This document shows, piece after piece, positions 43,365 through 52,788 of a DNA stretch of 64,000 nucleotides. Within the stretch, counting starts at the first letter, position 1. Each line of letters opens with the position of its first letter. Source of the stretch: Fodinicurvata sp. EGI_FJ10296 (lineage in GTDB: Bacteria; Pseudomonadota; Alphaproteobacteria; DSM-16000; Inquilinaceae); assembly GCF_040712075.1 (NCBI RefSeq), contig NZ_JBFCVL010000001.1, positions 689,045-753,044 on the forward strand, in the 5' to 3' direction. The position numbers and the translations under genes are program-made. A model generated the notes under the pieces. It worked only from the letters and a program-made list of their open reading frames with translations, was not told where the DNA came from and ran no database searches.

Positions 43365-46300
43365 GTGCACCGGCAGTCGATCCGGACATCCCGCAGCGCC
43401 GGGCGGCCGATCCGTCGGCGTCGGTCTGGGTCGCGGCGTCGGCCGGTACCGGCAAGACCCGCGTTCTGACCAATCGCGTGCTTCGGCTGATGCTGGCGGG
43501 CACCGCGCCGGAACGGATATTGTGCATCACCTTCACCAAGGCGGCGGCCTCCGAGATGGCCAATCGCGTCAACGAGATCCTGGCCGAATGGGCGACGATC
43601 GACGACGCGGTGCTGTCGGAACGGATCGAGGGGCTGACGGGAGAGACGCCCGACCCGGAAATGCGCAGCCGTGCGCGCCGGTTGTTCGCGCGGGTGCTCG
43701 ACGCGCCCGGCGGCATGAAGATCCAGACCATTCACGCCTTCTGCCAGTCGCTGCTGCGGCGGTTCCCGATCGAGGCCGGCGTGTCGCCGCATTTCGAGCC
43801 CGCCGACGAGCGTTCGGCCGGCGACATCCTGAGACAGGCGCGAGACGGGCTGCTGCTGAGCCGGGATCAGCGTGTCGCCAAGGCGTTGACCACGGCGGCG
43901 GCGCTGACCGACGAGTCCGGATTTCTCACGCTGATGAACAGCATCGTCGCCGACAGGTCGCGGGTGATGCATGCCGTCGATGCCGCCGGCGGTCTCGATC
44001 CGGCCCTGGACCGGCTGGCCGAACTGCTGGACGTACCGCCGGACATGGAGGGCACGTCGATCATCGCTGCGGCCTGCGCTGACGCGGCACTGGACGCTGA
44101 CGGGCTGCGCCGCATCCTGATGGCGATCGAGCGGGCCGGTACCGCAAAGGAAAAGGAAAAGGCGGCGGTGATGGCCGATTTCCTCGCCGATCCGGACCGG
44201 CGGGCCGACCGCTTCGAGGCCTGGTGCGCGTGTTTTCTGACCCGGGCGGGGGAACCACGGGCGAAACCGGCGACCAAGGCTGTGCTGGCCGCCGATCCGG
44301 TCGTCGCCACGGTCATTGCCGACGAAACCGATCGACTCCTGCGGCTCAAGGACAGGCTTTGCCGGGCGCGGCTGCACGCGGCCAGCCGGGCATACCTGGT
44401 ACTGGGCCATGCGCTGCTCGAAAAATACGAAGCCCTGAAGGAAGCCCGCGGGATTCTGGATTTCGACGATCTGATCATGAAGACGGCCGATCTTCTCACG
44501 GGGCCGGGGGTGGCACCCTGGGTGCTCTACAAACTCGACGGTGGCCTTGACCATATCCTGATCGACGAGGCTCAGGACACCAATCCGGATCAATGGCGCG
44601 TCGTGGCGGCGCTCTCGGCGGAGTTCTTCACCGGTTATGGGCTGCGCGAGGACCGCGACGGCGTCGAGCGGACGATCTTCGCCGTCGGCGATGAAAAACA
44701 GTCCATCTATTCATTCCAGGGCGCCGATGTGGCCGAGTTCGGCCGCATGCGGCGTCTTTTCGCCCAGAGGGTCGCCGATGTCGACCGCCTCTTCGACACG
44801 GTGGATCTGCAGGTCTCGTTCCGGTCCACACCGGCGATTCTGGACATGGTCAATGCCGTATTCGCCGATCCGACAGCGCGCGACGGGCTATCCGAAGACG
44901 GCGGCGCGATCCCTGAACACGTCGCCCACCGTGCGGGGCAGGCGGGGCTGGTCGAGATATGGCCGCTGGTGGAAAAGCAGGACACGCCCGACGCGCCCGG
45001 TTGGGAAACCCTGTCCGAACGCATTGCGCAACCGTCGCCGGCCCGCCGGGTCGCGCGTGCGGTTGCCGATACGGTGCGCGGCTGGCTCGATGCCGGGCGC
45101 CCACTGGCCGCCCGTGGCCGACCGGTCGCCCCCGGCGACGTGCTGATCCTGGTCCGGACCCGGGGACCCTTCTTTCACGACGTCGTGCGAGCCTTGAAGG
45201 AAACCGGTGTTCCCGTTGCCGGCGCCGACCGGATGATCCTGTCGCAGCAGATGGCGATCATGGATTTGTTGGCGCTGGCACGTTTCGCGCTGTTGTCCCG
45301 CGACGATCTCGTGTTGGCGGGGTTGCTGAAGTCGCCTTTCATCGGCTTGACCGACGAGGATCTGATCGACCTCGCGCCCGGCCGCAACGGATCGCTATGG
45401 CATGCGCTGAAGCGGCGGGCTGTAGAGCGCTCGCAGTGGGAGGATGCGCGGCGCTGGCTGGGCGATATCCTGGCCCGGGTCGACTATCTGACGCCGTTTG
45501 AACTGTTTTCGCGCGTGCTGGACCATCCCTGTCCGGCCGATGCCGTCAGCGGCCGTCGCGCCCTGATCCGCCGGTTGGGGCAGGAAGCGGAGGATCCGCT
45601 CGACGAGTTCCTGTCGCTCAGCCTCTCCTACGAGGCGGCGAACCCGCCGTCGCTCCAGGGATTTCTGTCCTGGCTCGATTCCGAGGAGACCGATATCAAG
45701 CGCGAGCAGGGCGGCGATGCCGGAGTGGTGCGTGTCATGACGGTCCATGGCGCCAAGGGATTGCAGGCGCCGATCGTCTTTCTGCCGGACACCGTCGGAC
45801 GGCCGAGAACGGCCAAACCGGTACACTGGGCGCCGTTCGAGCGATCCGACATGTCCGGCGCGCTGCCGCTCTGGGTTCCCAATGCCGATGTGAAGCCGGA
45901 GCTGGTCAGCACACTGGAGGCTGCTGCCGCGCACCGGCAGATGCAGGAGCATCGCCGTCTGCTCTATGTTGCCCTGACCCGTGCCGAAGACGAGCTTTAT
46001 GTCTGCGGGTTCTCCACCGGCAAAACCGTGCCCGACGATTGCTGGTACACGCTCTGCCGCGACGCGGCTGAACGTCTGCCGTCTGCCGAATCCGCAGCGA
46101 TGCCCCTGCTCGATTTCCGGGACGGGCAGGATGGGCCGGCGGTCGGGATCCGGGCGGCAAGTGGAGTGGCTGCGCCGGGGTCTCACAGCGATGCGCGCCC
46201 CGAGTCGCCACCCGCGGCTCGTCCTGAGTTGGGGCCGTCCCCGTCCCCGTCCCCGCCCCAGTCGCCAGTGTCGACCGATATCGGCGACTGGATGTTTGAA

Positions 46301-46924
46301 CCGGCGCCCACCGAACCGCACCCGCCGCGACCTCTGGTCCCGTCCCGGCCGGATACCGACGAGCCGGCCGTCCGATCACCACTGGAGTCCGGTGTGCGGC
46401 CGGATCGGTTCAAGCGGGGCCGCGTGATGCATACGCTGCTTCAGATGCTGCCGGCGATTGCGCCGGAAGGGCGCGCCGCAGCGACCGAACGCTATCTGGC
46501 CGCGCGGTCTCTGGACCTGTCGGACGACGAGCGCGCCGACTATCGACGCAAGATCATGGCCGTACTGGACGATCCGCAATTCGCCGTGGCGTTCGGGCCC
46601 GGAAGCCGTGCCGAGGTTCCGGTGGTTGGCAGAATCGCTGGGCGCGGCGATCGGGCGCGCCCGTTCATCCTGTCAGGCCAGATCGACCGGCTGGCCGTTG
46701 GTGAGCGCGAGGTGCTGATTGTCGACTACAAGACCAACCGGTCGCCACCGGACGGCCCGGACGGTGTGGCGCCGCATTATATCGGTCAGATTGCCGCCTA
46801 TCGTGCCGCCCTGGCGCCGCTTTATCCGGGTCGCGTCATCCGCTGCGCCCTCTTGTGGACGGACACGCCGGAATGGATGGCGATTCCGGAGGCCATGCTC
46901 GACGACTGGTATCCCCGGAAATGA
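43361..46924 (+). CDS. addA: Double-strand break repair helicase AddA
   Basis: This 1187-residue UvrD/Rep-type helicase with a C-terminal nuclease has motif I ASAGTGKTRVLTNRVL, ILCITFTKAAASEMANRV, motif II LIDEAQDTNPDQW, VGDEKQSIYSFQGAD, motif V VMTVHGAKGLQAPIVFLPD, motif VI RRLLYVALTRAEDELY, and nuclease LSGQIDRLA...VLIVDYKTNR. Between helicase and nuclease (~940-1000) there is a Pro/Ser-rich linker with PSPSPSPPQSP. AGAGGGGG lies before the ATG at 43361. The longer frame starting at 43325 is not supported. Confidence 0.96.
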   Translation: MSAPAVDPDIPQRRAADPSASVWVAASAGTGKTRVLTNRVLRLMLAGTAPERILCITFTKAAASEMANRVNEILAEWATIDDAVLSERIEGLTGETPDPEMRSRARRLFARVLDAPGGMKIQTIHAFCQSLLRRFPIEAGVSPHFEPADERSAGDILRQARDGLLLSRDQRVAKALTTAAALTDESGFLTLMNSIVADRSRVMHAVDAAGGLDPALDRLAELLDVPPDMEGTSIIAAACADAALDADGLRRILMAIERAGTAKEKEKAAVMADFLADPDRRADRFEAWCACFLTRAGEPRAKPATKAVLAADPVVATVIADETDRLLRLKDRLCRARLHAASRAYLVLGHALLEKYEALKEARGILDFDDLIMKTADLLTGPGVAPWVLYKLDGGLDHILIDEAQDTNPDQWRVVAALSAEFFTGYGLREDRDGVERTIFAVGDEKQSIYSFQGADVAEFGRMRRLFAQRVADVDRLFDTVDLQVSFRSTPAILDMVNAVFADPTARDGLSEDGGAIPEHVAHRAGQAGLVEIWPLVEKQDTPDAPGWETLSERIAQPSPARRVARAVADTVRGWLDAGRPLAARGRPVAPGDVLILVRTRGPFFHDVVRALKETGVPVAGADRMILSQQMAIMDLLALARFALLSRDDLVLAGLLKSPFIGLTDEDLIDLAPGRNGSLWHALKRRAVERSQWEDARRWLGDILARVDYLTPFELFSRVLDHPCPADAVSGRRALIRRLGQEAEDPLDEFLSLSLSYEAANPPSLQGFLSWLDSEETDIKREQGGDAGVVRVMTVHGAKGLQAPIVFLPDTVGRPRTAKPVHWAPFERSDMSGALPLWVPNADVKPELVSTLEAAAAHRQMQEHRRLLYVALTRAEDELYVCGFSTGKTVPDDCWYTLCRDAAERLPSAESAAMPLLDFRDGQDGPAVGIRAASGVAAPGSHSDARPESPPAARPELGPSPSPSPPQSPVSTDIGDWMFEPAPTEPHPPRPLVPSRPDTDEPAVRSPLESGVRPDRFKRGRVMHTLLQMLPAIAPEGRAAATERYLAARSLDLSDDERADYRRKIMAVLDDPQFAVAFGPGSRAEVPVVGRIAGRGDRARPFILSGQIDRLAVGEREVLIVDYKTNRSPPDGPDGVAPHYIGQIAAYRAALAPLYPGRVIRCALLWTDTPEWMAIPEAMLDDWYPRK

Positions 46925-47005
46925 CCGGCAACGGGACTGGTCCACGACCCTGCTCCGGTTTATCCGTACGGGCGGTCCTTGACCGGCGCCGATGTCGACA
47001 CCTAG

Positions 47006-47063
47006 TTTAGGTGGACAGCCCGGGTTCAGGTGTCTTGCCTGGGGTTAAGGTGGAACACCCGGG
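47006..47063 (+). repeat. Three 19-bp direct repeats upstream of trxA
   Basis: The units are TTTAGGTGGACAGCCCGGG (47006-47024), TTCAGGTGTCTTGCCTGGG (47025-47043) and TTAAGGTGGAACACCCGGG (47045-47063). Consensus is TTnAGGTG, a variable middle, then CCCGGG. The first unit is also half of an inverted repeat, CACCTA-GTT-TAGGTG (47000-47014). The array ends 51 bp before the trxA ATG, in the only gap of the addA-trxA region. A period of 19-20 bp, nearly two helical turns, fits cooperative binding of a regulator, but no regulator is known to me. Confidence 0.7.
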
Positions 47064-47114
47064 CGTATTGCCCCCGCCGCTTCCGCGCGGCCGAGTATCA
47101 AGGATAGGCCCAAT

Positions 47115-47441
47115 ATGAGCACATCTCCCGTCAGCGTCACCGACGCCTCGTTCGAACAGGACGTCCTGAAGTCGGACACGCCCGTTCTGGTCGATTTCTG
47201 GGCCGAATGGTGCGGTCCGTGTAAGGTCATCGCCCCGGCGTTGGAAGAACTCGCAAAGGACAAGGCCGGCGCGGTTACCATTGCCAAGCTGAACATCGAT
47301 GAAAATCCCGGAACCCCCAATCGCTATGGCGTTCGTGGAATTCCGACCCTGATTCTGTTCAAGAACGGATCGGTCGCGGCCACGAAAATCGGCGCGCTGC
47401 CCAAGGGTGCGCTTTATGAATGGGTCGACAGCGTACTGTAA
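47115..47441 (+). CDS. trxA: Thioredoxin 1
   Basis: This 108-residue cytoplasmic disulfide reductant has the active site WAEWCGPCK (Cys33, Cys36), the cis-proline loop [12 protein letters not shown], and standard length. It follows addA after 190 bp, the usual alphaproteobacterial order. The gap contains the direct repeats at 47006-47063. It is convergent with the response-regulator gene, 7 bp away, and no terminator is visible between them. Confidence 0.97.
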   Translation: MSTSPVSVTDASFEQDVLKSDTPVLVDFWAEWCGPCKVIAPALEELAKDKAGAVTIAKLNIDENPGTPNRYGVRGIPTLILFKNGSVAATKIGALPKGALYEWVDSVL

Positions 47442-47448
47442 CGCGCAG

Positions 47449-47823
47449 CTAAAGAAGGGTTTCGATCGTTTCTATCAGGGCCTTGCGGCGGAACGGCTTG
47501 CAGATTATGGCGTCTGCGCCCAGCTTTTGCGCCCAGGCCAGATAGGATGGCGGCGCGCCGGAAATGGCAATGATCCTGGTGTCGGCCGATGTCAGACGAA
47601 CCTTGCGGATCACCTCGATGCCGTCGACCTCCTGCATCAGCAAGTCGCTTATGACGATGCCCGGCTTGAATGTCGCGATATGGTCCAGGGCGGCGACCGG
47701 ACTGCTGAAGGCCACAACATCGAATTTGGCGACGGAAAGCATGCCGACGATCGTCTGTTGAACGTCGATTTCGTCTTCAATGATCGCGATACTGCATCTG
47801 CCGTCGTTCATATCGCCACTCAT
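47449..47823 (-). CDS. Single-domain response regulator (CheY-like)
   Basis: This ~124-residue receiver has no output domain. The acidic pocket is IIEDEID, the phospho-Asp is in GIVISDLLMQEVDG, the Thr/Ser switch is IIAISGAP and the lysine is in ICKPFRRKAL. All catalytic residues are present, so it should be phosphorylatable. Start choices are ATG 47823, ATG 47811 and TTG 47847. No kinase gene is adjacent, so its partner is unknown. A phosphorelay intermediate or protein-interaction output is possible. Confidence 0.85.
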   Translation of the reverse strand: MSGDMNDGRCSIAIIEDEIDVQQTIVGMLSVAKFDVVAFSSPVAALDHIATFKPGIVISDLLMQEVDGIEVIRKVRLTSADTRIIAISGAPPSYLAWAQKLGADAIICKPFRRKALIETIETLL

Positions 47824-47927
47824 ACGACGTGTGGGGGTGTCGGACAATGACCCGGATTATATTACCCAAGTGTGAAGGCTCCTGACATTTGAGGTAAGCC
47901 GGTTGTAGGCGCGGTCAAGCGTGGCAG

Positions 47928-49307
47928 TCAGGTGGCGGCGCCGGTCAGTCGACGCACGAGGCGGATAAAGGGCTGAATACCAAGACAGACGACGGCATCG
48001 TGGTTTCCCGCAGCGACGAGCCTTTCGATCGTCCGCCTGACCGCTCCTTCGTCGTCGTAGTCGATCGTGGCGACGATACGTTCCGGCCATTGCTCGCGTA
48101 TCCGGGCGAATCCGTGCATTGCAGCGTCGGACAGGATCACGAAATACGTCGGCAGGCCGATGCTTGTGAGCAGATCCGTCATTCCGTCGGGGTCCTTCTG
48201 GTCCGACAGGCAGGCGATGACCACCGGATTACGCCAACCTTTGCGTTTCCGCTGGTACCAGATCGTGTCCAATGCTTCCGGCCGGCCGGTTGCGTCATAG
48301 ACCAGTTCGACCGTCGGGCCTTTCTGGCCGAGCGTCAGTTCGGTGATTCCGAATGAGCCCGCGCTGTGGGGCGGCAGCGGCCGCCCGGCGATGGACGGGT
48401 CTGCGGACAAGAGGTTGCCGGCAGGGCCCGGTGCCGCCAGCAGGGCAGCCGCGCGCCGACCGAGCGCCCGATCGACGGCCAGCCAACGCGGCAACCCGGT
48501 ATCGGCCGGATCGACCCATGCCGGATCGAACGTCAGAGCGTTCGGTGGGAGAGCCACCCCGACCCGTTCCAGGATTTCCGGCATGTCGGGCCCGAGCAGG
48601 CATAGTCCGGCGGTCTCGGCGATTGCCAGTTTGTCCCGGGCAATGTCGGCCAGCGTGGGGCCGAGTTGCTCGCGATGCTCCGGCGCGACGGTGGTGACAA
48701 TCGAGACCCGGGCAGGTATGCGCCCGACCTCGTCAAAGGCTGCACCGCGACCTCCTTCCAGAACAACCCAATCGGTTCCGATATCGCGGAACCATTGCAG
48801 CCCGATCAGCAGAAACGCACCGAACGGCGACAGATAGCGCGAGGGCGGCAGCGCCCGGCGCAGACGGTCCAGGTCGGGTTCGAGGCTGCGATAGGCCGTC
48901 AGAAAGTCATCATCGGCGATCGGCACGCCGTCGAGCCGAAGTCGGTCCGTCTGAGTTACCTCATTCGGGCTGACGATGAGGCCTACACGTCCCGTGCCCG
49001 GACCATCGTCCGGTGAATGTCGACGGGGAGCGCCAAAGGCATCGGCATCCCGCGCGGTAAGCCCAAGCAATGCCTGGGCCGCGGCACGGGCCACGGTTCC
49101 CTTGCCCTTCGATCCCGTCACCGTGATGACCCGGTCGCCGGCAGGGATCAGGCCCCGGTCGGCTGCCGCATTCAGGATAATGGCCGGGTCGCGGACGTCG
49201 CGGTCGAAACCGCCGGCGGCGCTGCCGCGTTTTGCCAGATAGTCGCTGAATATGCCGTTGAGCGCCCGGGTTACCGGGTTGCCGTCATCGGGTCGGGGGC
49301 CGGGCAC
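47928..49307 (-). CDS. FolC-like Mur-ligase-superfamily protein of unknown substrate
   Basis: This 459-residue protein lies next to genuine folC and is related to it but divergent. The ATP loop reads VTGSKGKGTVARAA (FolC: AGTNGKGST). GLIVSPNEVTQTDRLRLDGVPI aligns with FolC's SPHL-RFNERI region, VVLEGGRGAAFDEVG with its LE-GLGGRLDATN, and VAPEHREQLGPTLADIARDK with its DH--LG-T---IA-EK. The C-terminal ligase domain (VVIACLSDQKDPDGMTDLL) is recognisable, but the folate-binding residues are not. The GTG at 49307 has AGGAG six bases upstream. It is 33 bp after folC. Function unknown; an amide-bond-forming ligase is likely. Confidence 0.75.
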   Translation of the reverse strand: MPGPRPDDGNPVTRALNGIFSDYLAKRGSAAGGFDRDVRDPAIILNAAADRGLIPAGDRVITVTGSKGKGTVARAAAQALLGLTARDADAFGAPRRHSPDDGPGTGRVGLIVSPNEVTQTDRLRLDGVPIADDDFLTAYRSLEPDLDRLRRALPPSRYLSPFGAFLLIGLQWFRDIGTDWVVLEGGRGAAFDEVGRIPARVSIVTTVAPEHREQLGPTLADIARDKLAIAETAGLCLLGPDMPEILERVGVALPPNALTFDPAWVDPADTGLPRWLAVDRALGRRAAALLAAPGPAGNLLSADPSIAGRPLPPHSAGSFGITELTLGQKGPTVELVYDATGRPEALDTIWYQRKRKGWRNPVVIACLSDQKDPDGMTDLLTSIGLPTYFVILSDAAMHGFARIREQWPERIVATIDYDDEGAVRRTIERLVAAGNHDAVVCLGIQPFIRLVRRLTGAAT

Positions 49308-49340
49308 CGCGCGCTCCTGACATGCACTGGCCAGCGGCCA

Positions 49341-50657
49341 TTACGGACACTGCTCGTTGGCGGCGAGGACGCGGCCGATCAGGGCCAGTGACCCCGCGAT
49401 GACAAGCCTGCGCGTTCCGGGCGCAACGAAGGCGGGCAAAGCATCCGGCCTGTCAGCGATCCGCGTCTCGAAGCCAGCCGCCCTGGCTGTTTCAGCGATG
49501 GCCGCCGCCGGCTGCGCCGGCTGTTCGCCGTCGACTGCCATGGCAATGACATCGGTCACGCGACCGTGAAAATGTTCAAGAAAGGCGGCTGCATTCTTGC
49601 CTTGATACATGCCGAGAGCGAGCGTCGCCGGTGCTGGCGGCAGCGTGTCCAGGAACTCGGCCAGCACCCGGCCGCCATCGGAATTATGGGCGGCGTCGAT
49701 CCAGATTTCCACGTCCGGCATTGACCTTGTGACGGGCCCGGGCGCGAGGCGTTGCAAACGGCCCGGCCAGACAGCGGCCTCGACTCCGGCGGCGATGATC
49801 GACGGCTGGATCGGCGCGCTCTGCAGGTGATCGGCGATCAGCACGGCCATGGCCGCGTTCAGCCGCTGGTGGGCGCCCGGCAAAGCCGCCGGGCTGGCAA
49901 GCTGTCGGTCGGGCACACCGGTCGCCTGCAGGATCGCGGGTTCCCGGGGCGACGTGGCTGGCGTCAACGACCAATCGATGCCATGAATGATGGCCGGCGC
50001 CTGCAGCGACGCGGCTTTCTCTTCCAGCACACGCAAAGCCTCGGCGGGCTGCGGTCCGATGATCACCGGGCGATCCCGCTTCAGGATGCCGGCCTTTTCG
50101 CCGGCGATTGCCGCCAACGTGTTGCCGAGAAAGGCCATATGGTCGAAGCCGATCGGCGTGATCGCCGTTACCGCCGGTTGCTCGATGACATTGGTGGCAT
50201 CCAGGCGCCCGCCGAGCCCGGTTTCGAGCAGGGTGACATCGGCTGGCGTTCTGGAAAACGCGAGCAGGGCGGCGGCCGTCGTCGCCTCGAAAAAGGTGAT
50301 GTCGCCCCGCGTATCTGCGGCCAGCACGGTATCGAGAGTATCGGCAAGGACACCGTCGGCGATCATCGTTCCGGCGACGACGATTCGCTCGTTGAAGCGG
50401 CAGAGATGGGGTGACGTGTAGGCGTGAACGGTGTTGCCGTCGGCTTCCAGCAGGGCTCTGACGACGGCCAGCGTTGACCCCTTGCCATTGGTTCCGGCAA
50501 TGTGGACGATCGGCGGCAAAGCAGCCTGAGGATTGCCCAGCCGGTCCAGAAGCCGAAGAACGCGATCGAGCGACAGATCGATATGGGCCGGCTTCAGAGC
50601 CTGAAGCCGGCGGATCAGGGAAGCGGCCGCCTCCCGGTCAGGATTTCGACCGTTCAT
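49341..50657 (-). CDS. folC: Folylpolyglutamate synthase / dihydrofolate synthase
   Basis: This 438-residue enzyme adds glutamate to dihydropteroate and to folates. It contains VHIAGTNGKGSTLAVVRALLE (P-loop), AYTSPHLCRFNERI, FFEATTAAALLAF, LLETGLGGRLDATNVI, IGFDHMAFLGNTLAAIAGEKAGI and WIDAAHNSDGG. The ATG at 50657 gives a normal N-terminus and overlaps the accD 3' end by 20 bp. The order accD-folC is the standard alphaproteobacterial arrangement. Confidence 0.95.
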   Translation of the reverse strand: MNGRNPDREAAASLIRRLQALKPAHIDLSLDRVLRLLDRLGNPQAALPPIVHIAGTNGKGSTLAVVRALLEADGNTVHAYTSPHLCRFNERIVVAGTMIADGVLADTLDTVLAADTRGDITFFEATTAAALLAFSRTPADVTLLETGLGGRLDATNVIEQPAVTAITPIGFDHMAFLGNTLAAIAGEKAGILKRDRPVIIGPQPAEALRVLEEKAASLQAPAIIHGIDWSLTPATSPREPAILQATGVPDRQLASPAALPGAHQRLNAAMAVLIADHLQSAPIQPSIIAAGVEAAVWPGRLQRLAPGPVTRSMPDVEIWIDAAHNSDGGRVLAEFLDTLPPAPATLALGMYQGKNAAAFLEHFHGRVTDVIAMAVDGEQPAQPAAAIAETARAAGFETRIADRPDALPAFVAPGTRRLVIAGSLALIGRVLAANEQCP

Positions 50658-51792
50658 CGCCCCCGGCTTTACCGTTGGCTTTGGCATTGCGGCTCGACTT
50701 TTCTCCGGCCGTATGGCCGCCGCCACTGTCCGTGCCGTCGGTGGCATGGCTCACGGCTTTGGCCCCCGCGCCATTGGATTTCGTTGCTGTGTCGCTGCCG
50801 CTCTTGTCGGCTTTCGAGGCAGCCTTGCTGGTGGCTGCAGGTCCGGGGGGTGCGCCGGCGCCGGATTTCTCCAGCGTGGCGCTTTTTGAGTCCTTTTGAG
50901 CGGCATTGCTGGCCGTCTTCGCCGCCGTAGCGGGTTTGGGGGCCTGGGCATTGAGCAGCAGATCGATGATGCGGCCAAGGGTGCCCGGCAGGTCCTGGCG
51001 GTGACAGACAATGTCGACCATGCCGTGTTCGAGCAGATACTCCGCCCTCTGAAAGCCCTCTGGCAGGGTTTCGCGGATCGTCTCCTCGATGACTCGGGCA
51101 CCGGCAAAACCGATCTGCGCACCGCGCTCGGCGATGTGGACATCGCCCAGCATGGCGAAACTGGCCGTGACCCCACCGGTGGTCGGGTCGGTGAGGACAA
51201 CGATATAGGGGAGGCCCGCTTCCTTTACCTGCTGAACGGCGATCGTCGTGCGCGGCATCTGCATCAGCGAGAGCATGCCTTCCTGCATGCGAGCGCCGCC
51301 CGACGCGGGAATCGCAACCAGCGCCGCCCGCTGGCTCACCGCCAGCCGGGCCGCCGACACAAGTCCTTCACCAACCGCCACTCCCATGGATCCGCCCATG
51401 AACGAGAAGTCGAATGCGGCAATGACGGTCTTGTTTCCCTTTACCTTGCCATGGGCGACAATGATCGCGTCACTGCGGCCGGTCTTCGTTTGCGCTTCTT
51501 TCAGGCGATCCGTATAGCGCTTGCTGTCCCGGAACTTCAGCGGGTCGACCACCGCCTTTGGCAATTCGATGGTTTCATAGAGACCATCATCGAACAGATG
51601 TTCAAACCGCTTTTTTGGCGGCAGGCGCATGTGATGCCCGCAATGCTGGCAGACATAATGTGCCTCTTCCAGATCGCGGTGGAATATCATCGCCTCGCAG
51701 TTCGGGCATTTGTCCCAGAGGCTGTCGGGTACGTCCTGCTTGGCGACGAGCGCACGGAATCGGGGACGAACGAAATTGGTAAGCCAGTTCAT
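50638..51792 (-). CDS. accD: Acetyl-CoA carboxylase carboxyltransferase subunit beta, with long C-terminal tail
   Basis: This 384-residue subunit, with AccA, moves the carboxyl group from biotin to acetyl-CoA for fatty-acid synthesis. The zinc ribbon is CPNCEAM...CQHCGHH. The crotonase-like core includes FDFSFMGGSMGVAVGEG, IPASGGARMQEGMLSLMQMP and TDPTTGGVTASFAMLGD. The enzyme core ends around residue 290. The remaining ~95 residues are low-complexity (Ala, Lys, Ser, Gly) and likely disordered, lengthening the protein beyond the usual ~290-310. Confidence 0.95.
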   Translation of the reverse strand: MNWLTNFVRPRFRALVAKQDVPDSLWDKCPNCEAMIFHRDLEEAHYVCQHCGHHMRLPPKKRFEHLFDDGLYETIELPKAVVDPLKFRDSKRYTDRLKEAQTKTGRSDAIIVAHGKVKGNKTVIAAFDFSFMGGSMGVAVGEGLVSAARLAVSQRAALVAIPASGGARMQEGMLSLMQMPRTTIAVQQVKEAGLPYIVVLTDPTTGGVTASFAMLGDVHIAERGAQIGFAGARVIEETIRETLPEGFQRAEYLLEHGMVDIVCHRQDLPGTLGRIIDLLLNAQAPKPATAAKTASNAAQKDSKSATLEKSGAGAPPGPAATSKAASKADKSGSDTATKSNGAGAKAVSHATDGTDSGGGHTAGEKSSRNAKANGKAGGDERSKS

Positions 51793-51872
51793 GGGCCGAA
51801 AATCCCTGCCGTGATCGCCATCTCGCCGCGCTCGCTGTCATTCGAATCCGAACTGGCCCGCAAACCGACGCC

Positions 51873-52781
51873 TCAGCGCCGGGCCGCTCGCACGCTCGCG
51901 CTCAAGTCTTCTACCAGAGCGAGCGTATTCTTGACCAGATCGCTTTTTGCGTGTCCGGACTGATCGAGGTTCTCCGCGATACGCTTGATGATCGCAGAGC
52001 CGACCACCGCCGCATCCGCGACCTTGACCACCGCCGCAGCCTGATCGGGCGTCGAAATACCGAATCCAACGGCAATAGGCAAGGAGGTGTGTGCATTCAG
52101 CCGATCGACGGCCGATTTGATATCCGCATCCGCCGCTGATCCCGCCCCGGTTATACCGGTTATGGAAACGTAATAAACAAATCCGCTGGTATGCGCGAGG
52201 ACAGCCGGCAGCCGCTTTTCGTCGGTGGTCGGCGTTGCCAGCCGAATGAAATTGAACCCGGCCTGGAGCGCGGGCACACAGAGTTCGTCGTCTTCCTCAG
52301 GTGGCATATCGACGACGATCAGGCCGTCGACGCCTGCCTTGCGTGCATCGGTGAGAAAGTGATCGATGCCATAGCTGTGTATGGGGTTGAAATAGCCCAT
52401 GAGCACGATCGGCGTCTCGTCGTCGCCAAGGCGAAATTCGGCGACCATCGCCAGGGTGCGGGCGAGGGTCATGCCCCCGGCCAGCGCCCGGAGATTGGCG
52501 GCCTGAATGGCGGGACCGTCGGCCATGGGATCGGTGAAGGGCATGCCCAGTTCGACCACATCGGCCCCGGCCGCCGGCAGGCCCTTGAGCAGTTCCAGGG
52601 CGGTGCCATAGTCAGGATCGCCTGCGGTGACGAACGTCACCAGACCGCCACGGCCTTCGGCCTTCAGGGCGGCGAACCGCCGTGTCAGGCGGGTTTCCCC
52701 TGTCCTATTGTTATCGGGCGTGGAGGCGGGTCCGCCCGCACGGTCATTGCCCACGCCGGCCGCTGCTGTCGTTTGAGCCAT
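51873..52781 (-). CDS. trpA: Tryptophan synthase alpha subunit
   Basis: This 302-residue TIM-barrel subunit cleaves indole-3-glycerol phosphate. [20 protein letters not shown], the catalytic Glu in [19 protein letters not shown] and Asp in [24 protein letters not shown] and [11 protein letters not shown] are present. The N-terminus carries an extra ~35-residue polar stretch before [23 protein letters not shown] before the ATG at 52781 supports that start, 7 bp after trpB. Confidence 0.95.
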   Translation of the reverse strand: MAQTTAAAGVGNDRAGGPASTPDNNRTGETRLTRRFAALKAEGRGGLVTFVTAGDPDYGTALELLKGLPAAGADVVELGMPFTDPMADGPAIQAANLRALAGGMTLARTLAMVAEFRLGDDETPIVLMGYFNPIHSYGIDHFLTDARKAGVDGLIVVDMPPEEDDELCVPALQAGFNFIRLATPTTDEKRLPAVLAHTSGFVYYVSITGITGAGSAADADIKSAVDRLNAHTSLPIAVGFGISTPDQAAAVVKVADAAVVGSAIIKRIAENLDQSGHAKSDLVKNTLALVEDLSASVRAARR

Positions 52782-52788
52782 ATTGGCG

